Source of the DNA: an uncultured Pseudomonadales bacterium | Lineage (GTDB): Bacteria > Pseudomonadota > Gammaproteobacteria > Pseudomonadales > Cellvibrionaceae | Reading direction: 5' to 3' | NCBI GenBank assembly: GCA_947487765.1 | Contig: CANKXO010000001.1 | Location: 1,526,467 to 1,590,466, forward strand | Length of the DNA: 64,000 nucleotides | In this document: in pieces, positions 1 to 7,856 of the stretch | How the letters are laid out: every line of letters begins with the position of its first letter | How positions within the stretch are numbered: position 1 is the first letter of the stretch | Made by a program: the position numbers and the translations under genes | Notes under the pieces: generated by a model | Database searches by the model: none | Told to the model about the DNA's origin: nothing | The model's input: the letters and a program-made list of their open reading frames with translations, nothing else

Positions 1-158
1 AGCTCAACCAAACGATGAAAATCTCTTATTGTGCTTTTATCAGTCGTCAAAACCTCAATGCATTCACCAATAGAGACGCAATGTAGACCCTGTCGAGCTT
101 TCAGTAATGGTGCGGGACATGTTAAACCACGCGCATCGACTGTACATTTAATAACCAC
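1..158 (-). CDS. TusA-family sulfur carrier (partial, 3' end outside window)
   Basis: This minus-strand frame is open to the left edge and gives about 52 residues. It contains the family signature VDARGLTCPAPLLKAR, whose CPAP motif carries the conserved persulfide-accepting Cys (about residue 14), followed by the usual I-E-V-L-TTD strand. TusA/SirA/YedF proteins are small (about 75-80 aa) cytoplasmic sulfur carriers for tRNA thiolation and molybdenum or iron-sulfur metabolism. The start chosen is GTG at 158, because no ATG lies in frame close by and a G-rich stretch precedes it. It is divergent from bepA, an arrangement also known in pseudomonads, where a TusA-like gene neighbours the M48 protease gene. 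The exact subfamily (TusA, YedF or the PA1006 type) cannot be decided from the fragment. Confidence 0.82.
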   Translation of the reverse strand, partial: MVIKCTVDARGLTCPAPLLKARQGLHCVSIGECIEVLTTDKSTIRDFHRLVE

Positions 159-370
159 ACATAACCCCGATATACGCAGTTTGAACCATAGCAGAAAAAC
201 TTGTCTATTAAGTTAATAAATTTCGATAGTATAAACAAATTAAGGTACTGTTTTAATTAACTTATTTTGACTAATGACGAATAAGCGATGATACTCTGTT
301 TTACATGAACTGAGAAATTCGCATTAGGCTGGAGGCAGGAAAGCACACTATTCCTGAAGAAATACTGAAT

Positions 371-1918
371 TTGAACGCATCACACGCTTGGCATCAATCT
401 AAGTACTTTTTATATATATTGTTATCAATATTGGTTATAACGGCCAATGCAGCAACGAATGCTCAAACTAATAAAGTTGAGCCTGATGGCCTTAATAAAA
501 GCACTGCGCAAAATAGCACCATCGTCACCAACAAAGCTGAAGCAGCAAACACCAGTAACCAACTGCCCTCTATCGGTCAAGATGCTTCTGCGGCATCAAC
601 TGCTGAAGAGAAACGCCTAGGACAAACCTGGCTAAGGCTTTACAGGCGCCAAGTCCCTGTTACTTCCGACCCTATCTTAATCGAATACACTGAAGATCTC
701 CTAAAGCGACTGGCCGCGCATAACCCCGCAGCCGGTGACGAATTTTCATTGGTCATAGCAAGAAATAAGAATATTAACGCATTTGCTGTTCCTGGCGGTA
801 TTATTGGTGTCAATACTGGCTTATATGCCTACGCGCAAACAGAAGGCCAATTTGCCAGCGTACTCTCACATGAACTTGCGCACCTTAGCCAACGTCACTA
901 TGCACGAGGCGTGGAACAACAAAAAGGCCAGCGACTCATCGGCATGGCTGCACTCTTAGGTAGCCTCATTGTTGCAGCAACCGGTGGTGGAGAAGCCGGC
1001 ATTGCGGCAATACAAGCGACCCAGGCCGGTATTATCGACCAACAGCTTCGCTTTAGTCGTTCGTTTGAGGAAGAAGCAGATCGTCTTGGTATGACAACCC
1101 TCATTAATGCAGGGTTTGACCCCCACTCTATGGCTGATATGTTTGGGCAAATGCAACGTGCTTCTCGGTTCTCAGCAGAACCACCTGAATTTTTATTAAC
1201 TCACCCGGTGACAGCAAGAAGAATCGCTGATGCAGAAAACCGTGCTAGGGAATACCCTAATCAGCAGTCTCCCTCAAGCCTTGATTATGACCTGGTTAGA
1301 TCACGCGTTCTTTTTAAGCAGGAAGAGACTCCGCAACAGGCAGTAAATCGCTTCGAAAGCGAACTGAAAGGCTTTAGCCCTTCAGAAAAAGGCAGCCGTT
1401 ACGGCTTAGCACTTGCCCTAACTGCCAGTAAGGAATTTGATAGAGCACAAGAAGTATTAACCCCCTTACTTGAACAACATCCAAATCACCCGGCTTTAAT
1501 CATCGCACAAGCAGATATTGATGCAGGGAATAACAATACACCTGCGGCCTTATCTCGGATTCGCGATGCACTGACAAAAAAACCAGATAATTATGCATTC
1601 AAAATTTACTACACACGTTTGTTAGCAACAAATAACGAGTACGGCAATGCCGTTAAAATTCTCGACGAGTTACGCCAACAACGTCCTCAAGACCCTTTTG
1701 TCTGGTATCACTTGGCAGAGCTTGCAGGTTTAGCTGGAGATATTTTAACACTACACAAAGCCCGCGCCGAATACTTTATTCTTTATGGCGATTTTGATAG
1801 CTCAGAGAATCAGTTAAATAATTTGATTAAGAAATTCGGTGATAATAAAAATGAAGTGGCTATTGCCAAGAAGCGACTAGAAGATATTAAGGTATTAAGA
1901 AAAACATCTAAGCTTTAA
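371..1918 (+). CDS. bepA: BepA-like periplasmic M48 metalloprotease/chaperone with TPRs
   Basis: The 515-residue protein has an N-terminal signal segment (about residues 11-28), then an M48 peptidase domain with the zinc motif HELAH at residues 167-171 and the downstream ligand region FEEEADRLG. A C-terminal half of TPR-like helical repeats follows (about residues 310-500). This is the BepA/YfgC architecture: a periplasmic protease and chaperone that assists or degrades LptD and BAM substrates during outer-membrane assembly. The start is a TTG at 371; no in-frame ATG places the signal peptide better, and a weak GAAGA-type ribosome site lies about 10 nt upstream. A low-complexity Asn/Thr/Ala linker (about residues 28-75) separates signal and protease and is longer than in E. 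coli. Confidence 0.9.
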   Translation: MNASHAWHQSKYFLYILLSILVITANAATNAQTNKVEPDGLNKSTAQNSTIVTNKAEAANTSNQLPSIGQDASAASTAEEKRLGQTWLRLYRRQVPVTSDPILIEYTEDLLKRLAAHNPAAGDEFSLVIARNKNINAFAVPGGIIGVNTGLYAYAQTEGQFASVLSHELAHLSQRHYARGVEQQKGQRLIGMAALLGSLIVAATGGGEAGIAAIQATQAGIIDQQLRFSRSFEEEADRLGMTTLINAGFDPHSMADMFGQMQRASRFSAEPPEFLLTHPVTARRIADAENRAREYPNQQSPSSLDYDLVRSRVLFKQEETPQQAVNRFESELKGFSPSEKGSRYGLALALTASKEFDRAQEVLTPLLEQHPNHPALIIAQADIDAGNNNTPAALSRIRDALTKKPDNYAFKIYYTRLLATNNEYGNAVKILDELRQQRPQDPFVWYHLAELAGLAGDILTLHKARAEYFILYGDFDSSENQLNNLIKKFGDNKNEVAIAKKRLEDIKVLRKTSKL

Positions 1919-1995
1919 TTCGTGGGGTTTCCTCGCATTTCAAGACCCGTGTAACCAGCATAACCCTAAACGCATTTTACTTTACATCATGCAGA

Positions 1996-2050
1996 AACAT
2001 CTGATTAACTCATAAAATTTTTGAAAACACTTATGAGTTAATCAGATGTT
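1996..2050. repeat. Perfect 20-bp inverted repeat with 15-nt loop
   Basis: The left arm (1996-2015) is exactly complementary to the right arm (2031-2050); the inner part of the arms reads TTAACTCATAA and TTATGAGTTAA. It lies between the bepA stop and the next gene. No T-run follows on either strand, so it is not a classical intrinsic terminator. It could be an RNA-stabilising or terminating stem-loop, an operator, or a small dispersed palindrome. Confidence 0.8.
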
Positions 2051-2101
2051 CCGCTATATTATACATTAGATAATATTTTATTCATTACTGGAGCATCCTA
2101 T

Positions 2102-2887
2102 ATGGGAAAAAAATTAGTGATTAATTACTTAATTTTATTAATGTCAACCATTTTAATTTCCGCTTGCGGACCCAATTTACAAGTACAAAGAGTTCCAATT
2201 AAAGAAAACAGTGTAAAATCAATAACCTTTTTAGAACCGGGACCTGCTAAATCTTTAACTATAAATATACCTGGAGCCGGGACTGGGTTCGGTGTTATAG
2301 GCGCTCTCGCATATCTTCCTGAATTAAAGGAGGACAATAAAAAAATTGATAACCTTTCGTCTAAATTTAATTTTAATCCAGGTAAAGAATTTTCTGATCT
2401 ATTAAAAAGTAAACTTGCCTCTTCAAATTTCTCTGTTGAGGCTATATTGGTTGAAAGAAATAAAGTACCAGGTTTATTTAAAAGTTATGATTTTCTTGGG
2501 GAAGTCAATTCTGATGCTATCCTCGATATATCTATAGATAAAATTGGCTGGGAAACTGGAATGAATATACACTCATCGCTAGATTGGCGCCCCTCTACAG
2601 TAGTACAAGCAGCCTTAATTGACTCCAAAACTAAAGAAATACTCTATTCTGAACGTTTTATGTATGGAAATCACCACCCACTAATCAATGCTAAAAAAAT
2701 AGATGCCCCTAAAGAATATTATATAAAATCAACCGGCGGAAGTGGTTATGACGATTTAGAAGAAGAAGCGTACGACCCCAAAAAAGAGCTATTAAGCGAT
2801 GAAGCGAGACTTATTCAAGGCATGAGACTCTCTATCAATTCAATTATTGAGCAACTATCAGCAGATTTGATGAAAAAGAACTTATAA
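2102..2887 (+). CDS. Orphan outer-membrane-type lipoprotein, function unknown
   Basis: The 261-residue protein begins with a lipoprotein signal peptide whose lipobox is LISAC, giving a lipidated Cys at about residue 22. The residue after Cys is Gly, which does not suggest inner-membrane retention. The mature part has no domain I recognise: a short Gly/Ala-rich stretch (GAGTGFGVIGALAYLP) is followed by a mixed alpha/beta body, and the C-terminus is Lys-rich. A GGAG ribosome site sits about 9 nt before the ATG. The gene is AT-rich compared with bepA. It stands alone, followed by a long gene-free stretch, which fits an accessory gene. Confidence 0.8.
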   Translation: MGKKLVINYLILLMSTILISACGPNLQVQRVPIKENSVKSITFLEPGPAKSLTINIPGAGTGFGVIGALAYLPELKEDNKKIDNLSSKFNFNPGKEFSDLLKSKLASSNFSVEAILVERNKVPGLFKSYDFLGEVNSDAILDISIDKIGWETGMNIHSSLDWRPSTVVQAALIDSKTKEILYSERFMYGNHHPLINAKKIDAPKEYYIKSTGGSGYDDLEEEAYDPKKELLSDEARLIQGMRLSINSIIEQLSADLMKKNL

Positions 2888-3501
2888 CTATTATATAAAT
2901 TAACTGAAGGCTATCTCTTTATTTTTCTAATATTTATCGAGAAAACATGTTAATTGAAGCCCTCCATCTATTAGAGAAACTTGGACAATAAGAAATCAAA
3001 GCGTTAGTTACATACGGTAGTTAGCGCTTAATTTCAGGCATCAAGCGTCTACTGACTGCATAATTTATAAAGAAGGACATAACTACTTTGCCCAACCGAT
3101 CTCTAACTATGGCCCACCACCAACATTAACCGGAACGTGCGGATCGCAGCATGATTCATAAGATTTCAGATAACCTCTTTTGGTCATGAAAACTAAGCTC
3201 AATATCCTATCGAATATGAATTATTAGCTCAAAGTAGTTCTGGCTAATCCCCGATGCAGCATCTTTATATCAAACGTGAAAAGCTACTAGCTGCTCCGCA
3301 TTTGCATATCAATAGCTTCTTCACTGTAATTAACAAGTGTTAACAACCCAAAGCATCGGCATAGATAAAGCCAATCAAAATACTTGATTCTCAATATAGA
3401 TGAGCGATCAGTCAGAATTTTTTTTGAAAAATCTAAGTACCATATCAATTATCCATCCAATAAAATTCATCCTCAATTAGTAGAAATTTAAGATCCTCTT
3501 T
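2888..3501. other. Gene-free stretch between two convergent genes
   Basis: These 614 bases hold no reading frame with coding character. Short open pieces interrupted by stops occur on the plus strand around 2947-3150, which could be decayed coding sequence, but no family is recognisable. No strong hairpin followed by a T-run was found. Confidence 0.5.
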
Positions 3502-4164
3502 TCAATCAACCAACAGTTTAACTAATTCATTATATTTTTTTTGTTTTGCATGATCCAATGGCGTTTTATCCAACTTATCAGTAATGTTTTTATCTGCTCC
3601 AGCCTCTAGAAGTAACGTTACAATATCTTGATATACTTTAGAACCATCGCCAAGAATCACAGCCTCAAGCAATGCTGTCCAACCCAAGTTATTTCTTCTA
3701 TCAAGAGGAGCTTTGGCCTTAATTAAGGCATCGACTATTTGCACTTCACCTCTAGCCGACGCAAAAATTAATGCAGACCCTTGATATGTTGGTGTAAATG
3801 TATGTGTGCTGATACCTGCCTTTAATGCATGCAGTGCTAATTGAGGGTTACTGATTCTTACTGCCAAGTTGAGTATATCTCTATCATTTGCCGCTAGAAC
3901 ATTTATGTTAGCGCCATACTCAACCAGTAGATCAAATGTTGCCAAGTCGCCTGTACGAGCTGCAACTAACAACGCGGTATCGCCATTTTCGTCTCGTTTT
4001 TCAAGATCAATAAAACGTTCATTCAATAAATTTTCCAAAGCCGACACATTCCTCTGCTGAACCAAATCAATAAGCTTTAATTTGTCTGCATAAGTACAAG
4101 CCGAGACCAAAAGATATGTCCCAAGCAGCATTTTAAATAGATAGGGTCGAGAAGAGTTAATCAT
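3502..4164 (-). CDS. Exported ankyrin-repeat protein
   Basis: The 220-residue protein has an N-terminal hydrophobic signal ending in LLVSAC, which may be a lipobox (Cys at about residue 23) or a Sec signal peptide. About five ankyrin repeats follow, visible as recurring segments such as NGDTALLVAARTGDLATFDLL and LGWTALLEAV. Ankyrin repeats mediate protein-protein contact; no catalytic domain is present, and the partner is unknown. Its 3' end faces the lipoprotein gene across 614 bases. Upstream it is divergent from the cytochrome b561 gene. Confidence 0.85.
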   Translation of the reverse strand: MINSSRPYLFKMLLGTYLLVSACTYADKLKLIDLVQQRNVSALENLLNERFIDLEKRDENGDTALLVAARTGDLATFDLLVEYGANINVLAANDRDILNLAVRISNPQLALHALKAGISTHTFTPTYQGSALIFASARGEVQIVDALIKAKAPLDRRNNLGWTALLEAVILGDGSKVYQDIVTLLLEAGADKNITDKLDKTPLDHAKQKKYNELVKLLVD

Positions 4165-4261
4165 AAAACACCATTTTTACTAACGCAATTAATTGGCTTC
4201 ACATAAAAACAGAAATTCCTGACTGCATGCTGACATTTAAAAATTAATTTATATTCATTGA

Positions 4262-4283
4262 CAATAGATATTTTTATCTATTG
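4262..4283. repeat. Small hairpin in a divergent promoter region
   Basis: Perfect 9-bp arms (CAATAGATA and TATCTATTG) with a TTTT loop lie in the AT-rich 257-bp region between the divergent ankyrin and cytochrome b561 genes. It could be an operator for either gene. There is no independent support for a function. Confidence 0.45.
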
Positions 4284-4421
4284 ATAAAGAAGTTAATTAA
4301 CAAATATAGCTAAAAATAACTATAGAATCAGGATAGCATCAGGTTTCTGATCAACAATCCAATCCAATGACATTTAAAGTCAATTTAAAAATCACCCTAA
4401 ACACACTTAAAAAAGAAAAAA

Positions 4422-4958
4422 ATGCTACGAAACACTAAAAGCTCCTACGGTTTAATTGCGAAATCATTTCATTGGTTAAGTGCTGTAACCATTCTAGCCT
4501 TATTTATATCGGGAATCTGGATGACTGACCTCGATTATGAACATTTCTGGTATGACTATGCGGCGCACTATCACGAAAGCGTTGGCGTTTTATTCGCTAT
4601 ATTTGTCATTTTTAGATTGCTATGGCGTCAGATTAATATCAAGCCTAACTTCTCGGAAACCTTATCTGTCGTCGAGTTAAAAGCCGCTAAACTAGCTCAT
4701 AACTTACTGTATCTGTTGTGCATTATGATTATTATTACCGGTTATTTAATTCCAACAGCGGATAACCGTGGCCTTGATGTTTTTACATGGTTTACCGTTC
4801 CATCTTTAGGTTCATTTCACCACCAACAAGCCGATTTTTCGGGAAAGGCACATTACTTGTTATCCTGGGGGCTTATCACTTTATCATTTATTCATGCATT
4901 AGCCGCATGCAAACACCACTTTATTGATAACGATAATACTTTGAAAAAAATACTTTAA
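4422..4958 (+). CDS. Cytochrome b561 (CybB/YceJ family)
   Basis: The 178-residue protein has four predicted membrane helices (about residues 12-32, 45-65, 88-108 and 145-163). Heme-ligand histidines are in the expected places: FHWLSA near the N-terminus, HYHESVG in helix 2 and HYLLSW in helix 4. Di-heme b561 proteins of this family transfer electrons in the inner membrane, typically with quinol or superoxide. It precedes yceI by 21 nt in the same direction, the same pairing as yceJ-yceI in E. coli, so an operon is likely. No clear Shine-Dalgarno precedes the ATG. Confidence 0.88.
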   Translation: MLRNTKSSYGLIAKSFHWLSAVTILALFISGIWMTDLDYEHFWYDYAAHYHESVGVLFAIFVIFRLLWRQINIKPNFSETLSVVELKAAKLAHNLLYLLCIMIIITGYLIPTADNRGLDVFTWFTVPSLGSFHHQQADFSGKAHYLLSWGLITLSFIHALAACKHHFIDNDNTLKKIL

Positions 4959-4979
4959 CTTTGCTAATTGGAGATAATT

Positions 4980-5555
4980 ATGAAGAAAATTTTAATGCCT
5001 ATACTAGCCGCAGGGTCAATACTAGCATTCAGCGCTAGTGCGCTTTCTGCTGACTATATTATTGACACTAAAGGGGCTCATGCCTCTATCAATTTTAAAA
5101 TTAAGCATGCTGGTTTTTCCTGGCTAACTGGCCGCTTTAACAATTTTGATGGCCGCTTCAGCTATGACAAGAGTGATATATCAGCATCTAATATCAAGGT
5201 AAATATTGACACTTCAAGTATTGATTCTAACCATGCGAAACGCGACAAACACTTGCGCAGCGATGATTTTTTAGATGTCGAAAAATACCCTACAGCAAGT
5301 TTTTCCAGTAATAAGTTTATCGATAAAGGTAATGGGAAGATGGAAATTATCGGTGATTTAACATTTCACGGTGTTACAAAATCAATTTCTATTAATGCAG
5401 AAAAAATTGCTGAAGGCAATAGAAAAGACAAATACCTTGCCGGATTTTCAGGAACAACTGAGCTAATTTTAAAAGATTTCAATATTAAAAAAAGCTTAGG
5501 AGCTGCATCAACATCTGTTTATATGGACTTACATATTGAAGGCATTCGACAATAA
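4980..5555 (+). CDS. yceI: YceI-family periplasmic lipocalin-like protein
   Basis: The protein has a Sec signal peptide (about 23 residues, ending ASALSA) and a YceI beta-barrel domain, recognisable from YIIDTKGAHASINFKIKHAG at the mature N-terminus and the LTFHGVTKSI segment. YceI proteins bind polyprenyl or amphiphilic ligands in the periplasm. The start is the ATG at 4980, because GGAG lies 6 nt upstream; an upstream in-frame TTG would put the ribosome site inside the gene. It is probably co-transcribed with the cytochrome b561 gene. Confidence 0.93.
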   Translation: MKKILMPILAAGSILAFSASALSADYIIDTKGAHASINFKIKHAGFSWLTGRFNNFDGRFSYDKSDISASNIKVNIDTSSIDSNHAKRDKHLRSDDFLDVEKYPTASFSSNKFIDKGNGKMEIIGDLTFHGVTKSISINAEKIAEGNRKDKYLAGFSGTTELILKDFNIKKSLGAASTSVYMDLHIEGIRQ

Positions 5556-5745
5556 TTAAATGTAACCAAGTAATACAATTTGTAGATTGAGTCAGATTTT
5601 CAGCGATTAAATTAATACCTTAGATATTGCTTACAGACATAAACTACATTATTCACAGAGATAAACTATTAACTCACAAATCATGAGATAACCATTAAAA
5701 TCTTTACTTTCTCTTTTCTCTATTGATTCAGAAAAAGTAAATAAA

Positions 5746-5777
5746 TTGAATATTCACGCGAGCGCGTGAATATTCAA
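5746..5777. repeat. 32-bp palindrome between convergent genes
   Basis: The arms TTGAATATTCACGCG (5746-5760) and CGCGTGAATATTCAA (5763-5777) are perfect complements around a 2-nt centre. It sits in the 316-bp gap between yceI (+) and the NmrA-like gene (-), which otherwise holds nothing recognisable. It may act as a bidirectional transcription barrier, although no T-run follows, or as a protein-binding site. Confidence 0.75.
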
Positions 5778-5871
5778 ACCATTGCTAGCATTTAAAGCAA
5801 TTTTTATATTCTTATAGTATCGATGTGTTACACATATCTAGAGAATAATAATTTTCAACGCTTTTTAAATA

Positions 5872-6768
5872 CTACGAATTACTATGCGCTGCCATTGATT
5901 CAATAATAGTATTTAAAGCAATATTACCTTGGCGATGGTCAATATTGGTATCATCAGTAAAGACAATATACCCAGAATTCAGGGCTTGGGTCATTTCAAT
6001 AAAACCCTCTATTGCTGCCTCTGACATTCCTGAACCCGCTAATGCATTGCCCCAATCAGAAGTAGATATAACACTTGCGTTTACAGCCTTATTAAACACT
6101 TGAGTTAAACTATTTGCGATATCTTTTGGAGAATACTCTGCTGGGCCTTGCAGCTCAATTATTCGAGTTTCATGCCATTCTTCACATAAGGCTTCAGCAG
6201 CAATACGACCAACATCGTCGGTAGCGATCATGGGAAGTTTTCGGTCAAGTGGAGCAAGAAAGCTAGATAACACTCCCTCCTCCTCTGCTGCCTTAATCAT
6301 AGGGCTCCAATTCTCCATAAAATACGCGGCTCGAAGAAATGTCACAGGCAGCTCCACTTTGCTCAAGTACTGCTCAAGCATTCTATTCATGGCAATCCAA
6401 CCGGTACCACTTGATCGATCAGCACCAATTGAGGATAGAGCAACCAACTTGGGCAACTGCGCTTTAGCTGAAGCTTCAGCAATCGTGCTAGCAATAAGTT
6501 CAGCCTGTTCAAAAAGGTTATTCACAGTATATTGTTGTGGGCTAACGACGTAAGCACCATCAGCACCGGATAACGCATTAATCAGTGCTGCCTCATCAGT
6601 TAAGCAGGCAATAGCCACCTCTGCGCCTTGGCTAGCCCAAATATTTGCTTTAGCTGCATCACGTACCACGGCTCGCACACGCTTACCTGATCTGAGTAAA
6701 TATCGAGCTACAGAGGAACCGGTACGCCCACTAACCCCCATGACAACATATAATTCAGTACTACTCAT
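5872..6768 (-). CDS. NmrA-like NAD(P)-binding oxidoreductase
   Basis: This is an atypical short-chain dehydrogenase of about 298 residues. The N-terminal Rossmann motif reads VMGVSGRTGSSVARYLL, followed by RAVVRD, which suggests NADPH preference. The rest resembles the NmrA/QorB (quinone oxidoreductase 2-like) group; the YxxxK catalytic pair of classical SDRs is not evident, so it may act as a redox sensor rather than an enzyme. AGGAG lies 7 nt before the ATG at 6768; the GTG just upstream would be too close to it. It is transcribed divergently from a LysR regulator 98 bp away, which probably controls it. Confidence 0.85.
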   Translation of the reverse strand: MSSTELYVVMGVSGRTGSSVARYLLRSGKRVRAVVRDAAKANIWASQGAEVAIACLTDEAALINALSGADGAYVVSPQQYTVNNLFEQAELIASTIAEASAKAQLPKLVALSSIGADRSSGTGWIAMNRMLEQYLSKVELPVTFLRAAYFMENWSPMIKAAEEEGVLSSFLAPLDRKLPMIATDDVGRIAAEALCEEWHETRIIELQGPAEYSPKDIANSLTQVFNKAVNASVISTSDWGNALAGSGMSEAAIEGFIEMTQALNSGYIVFTDDTNIDHRQGNIALNTIIESMAAHSNS

Positions 6769-6866
6769 CACTTTCTCCTGTTGTGAATAGAACCCTTATG
6801 GATTCAACAACAGGGATCATATAGACTAGATTAATATTACACCAATGCATCCAGGGTATAACCAAA

Positions 6867-7778
6867 ATGCGCAAAGTGGATTTTACTCATATTGATTTAA
6901 ACCTTCTAAAACTGTTTGATGCCCTATTGAAAGAGCGCAGTGTCACACGAGCAGGCCAGAGACTTGGTCTTAGCCAACCGGCTGCCAGCCGTGGCTTGGG
7001 GCGCCTTCGACTCTTACTCAATGATCAACTGATGGTACGCACATCACAAGGATTAGAATTAACGCCACGAGCGGAAGCCTTATCTGAGCCAGTAGCAAGG
7101 TTGCTTGAAGATGCCCGATCGATTGTTGCGCCAGCGATCTTTGAACCCAGCACAGCGTCAGGTCGATTAACAATCGCGACTACCGACCATATGACGCTGT
7201 TACTAATGCCAACACTCCTCTCAACATTAGCGCAATTAGCGCCGGGACTGGACTTAGAAATTCCAGCACCATCAGGTAATAATATTAAGTTGATTACACA
7301 AGGCGATGCAGATTTAGCAATAGGAGTTTATGATGAGTTACCCTCACGATTCCATCAACGATTATTATACGATGAAGACTTAGTTTGCTTAGTTCGCCGT
7401 AACCACCCTGTCATTGATAAACAGCTAACTCTAGAAAACTTCGTTTCGTTATCACATATCTCAATCATTATTACGGGTTATGGAAATAATATAGTTGATG
7501 AGGCATTGTCTAAACGCGGGCTAAGCCGGAGAGTGACAGTGAGATTACCTCATTTTCTTGCAGCTCCTATATTAGTAGCTGAAAGCGATATGATTTTATC
7601 GCTTCCACGTCGTTTAGCTCATCGAATTGCAATGTCAACGCCAGTCGAAATTCTTGAGTTGCCTTTAAAAATAAAGAACTTTACTCCAGCGATGATTTGG
7701 CATGAAAGGAAGCATAACGATCCTGCCCATATGTGGTTACGTAAATTGATAGCAGGGATAGTTTCTGAGAATAAGTAA
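6867..7778 (+). CDS. LysR-family regulator, divergent from the NmrA-like gene
   Basis: The 303-residue protein has an N-terminal winged helix-turn-helix (DLNLLKLFDALLKERSVTRA, then LGLSQPAASRGLGRLR) and a C-terminal substrate-binding co-inducer domain (about residues 95-300), the PBP2 NodD/NahR-like layout. Such regulators usually control the divergently transcribed neighbour. The shared intergenic region (6769-6866) is only 98 bp, so both promoters overlap there. The inducer is unknown. Confidence 0.9.
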   Translation: MRKVDFTHIDLNLLKLFDALLKERSVTRAGQRLGLSQPAASRGLGRLRLLLNDQLMVRTSQGLELTPRAEALSEPVARLLEDARSIVAPAIFEPSTASGRLTIATTDHMTLLLMPTLLSTLAQLAPGLDLEIPAPSGNNIKLITQGDADLAIGVYDELPSRFHQRLLYDEDLVCLVRRNHPVIDKQLTLENFVSLSHISIIITGYGNNIVDEALSKRGLSRRVTVRLPHFLAAPILVAESDMILSLPRRLAHRIAMSTPVEILELPLKIKNFTPAMIWHERKHNDPAHMWLRKLIAGIVSENK

Positions 7779-7856
7779 TCGTCAAAAAAGATAAAACTTA
7801 ATATATATAATTTGAAAGGATAGAAAAATATTATTAAGCTAACAGTACGCCATAAA

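Noticed and set aside
31..216. Plus-strand open frame of 61 codons at the left edge
   Set aside because: It overlaps the TusA-family gene on the other strand, whose CPAP signature is clear, and has no ribosome site or family character.
2947..3100. Possible IS3-type transposase relic (a TYGS-stop-RLISGIKRLL-like stretch)
   Set aside because: Only a few residues resemble the family, several stops interrupt it, and no terminal repeats were found.
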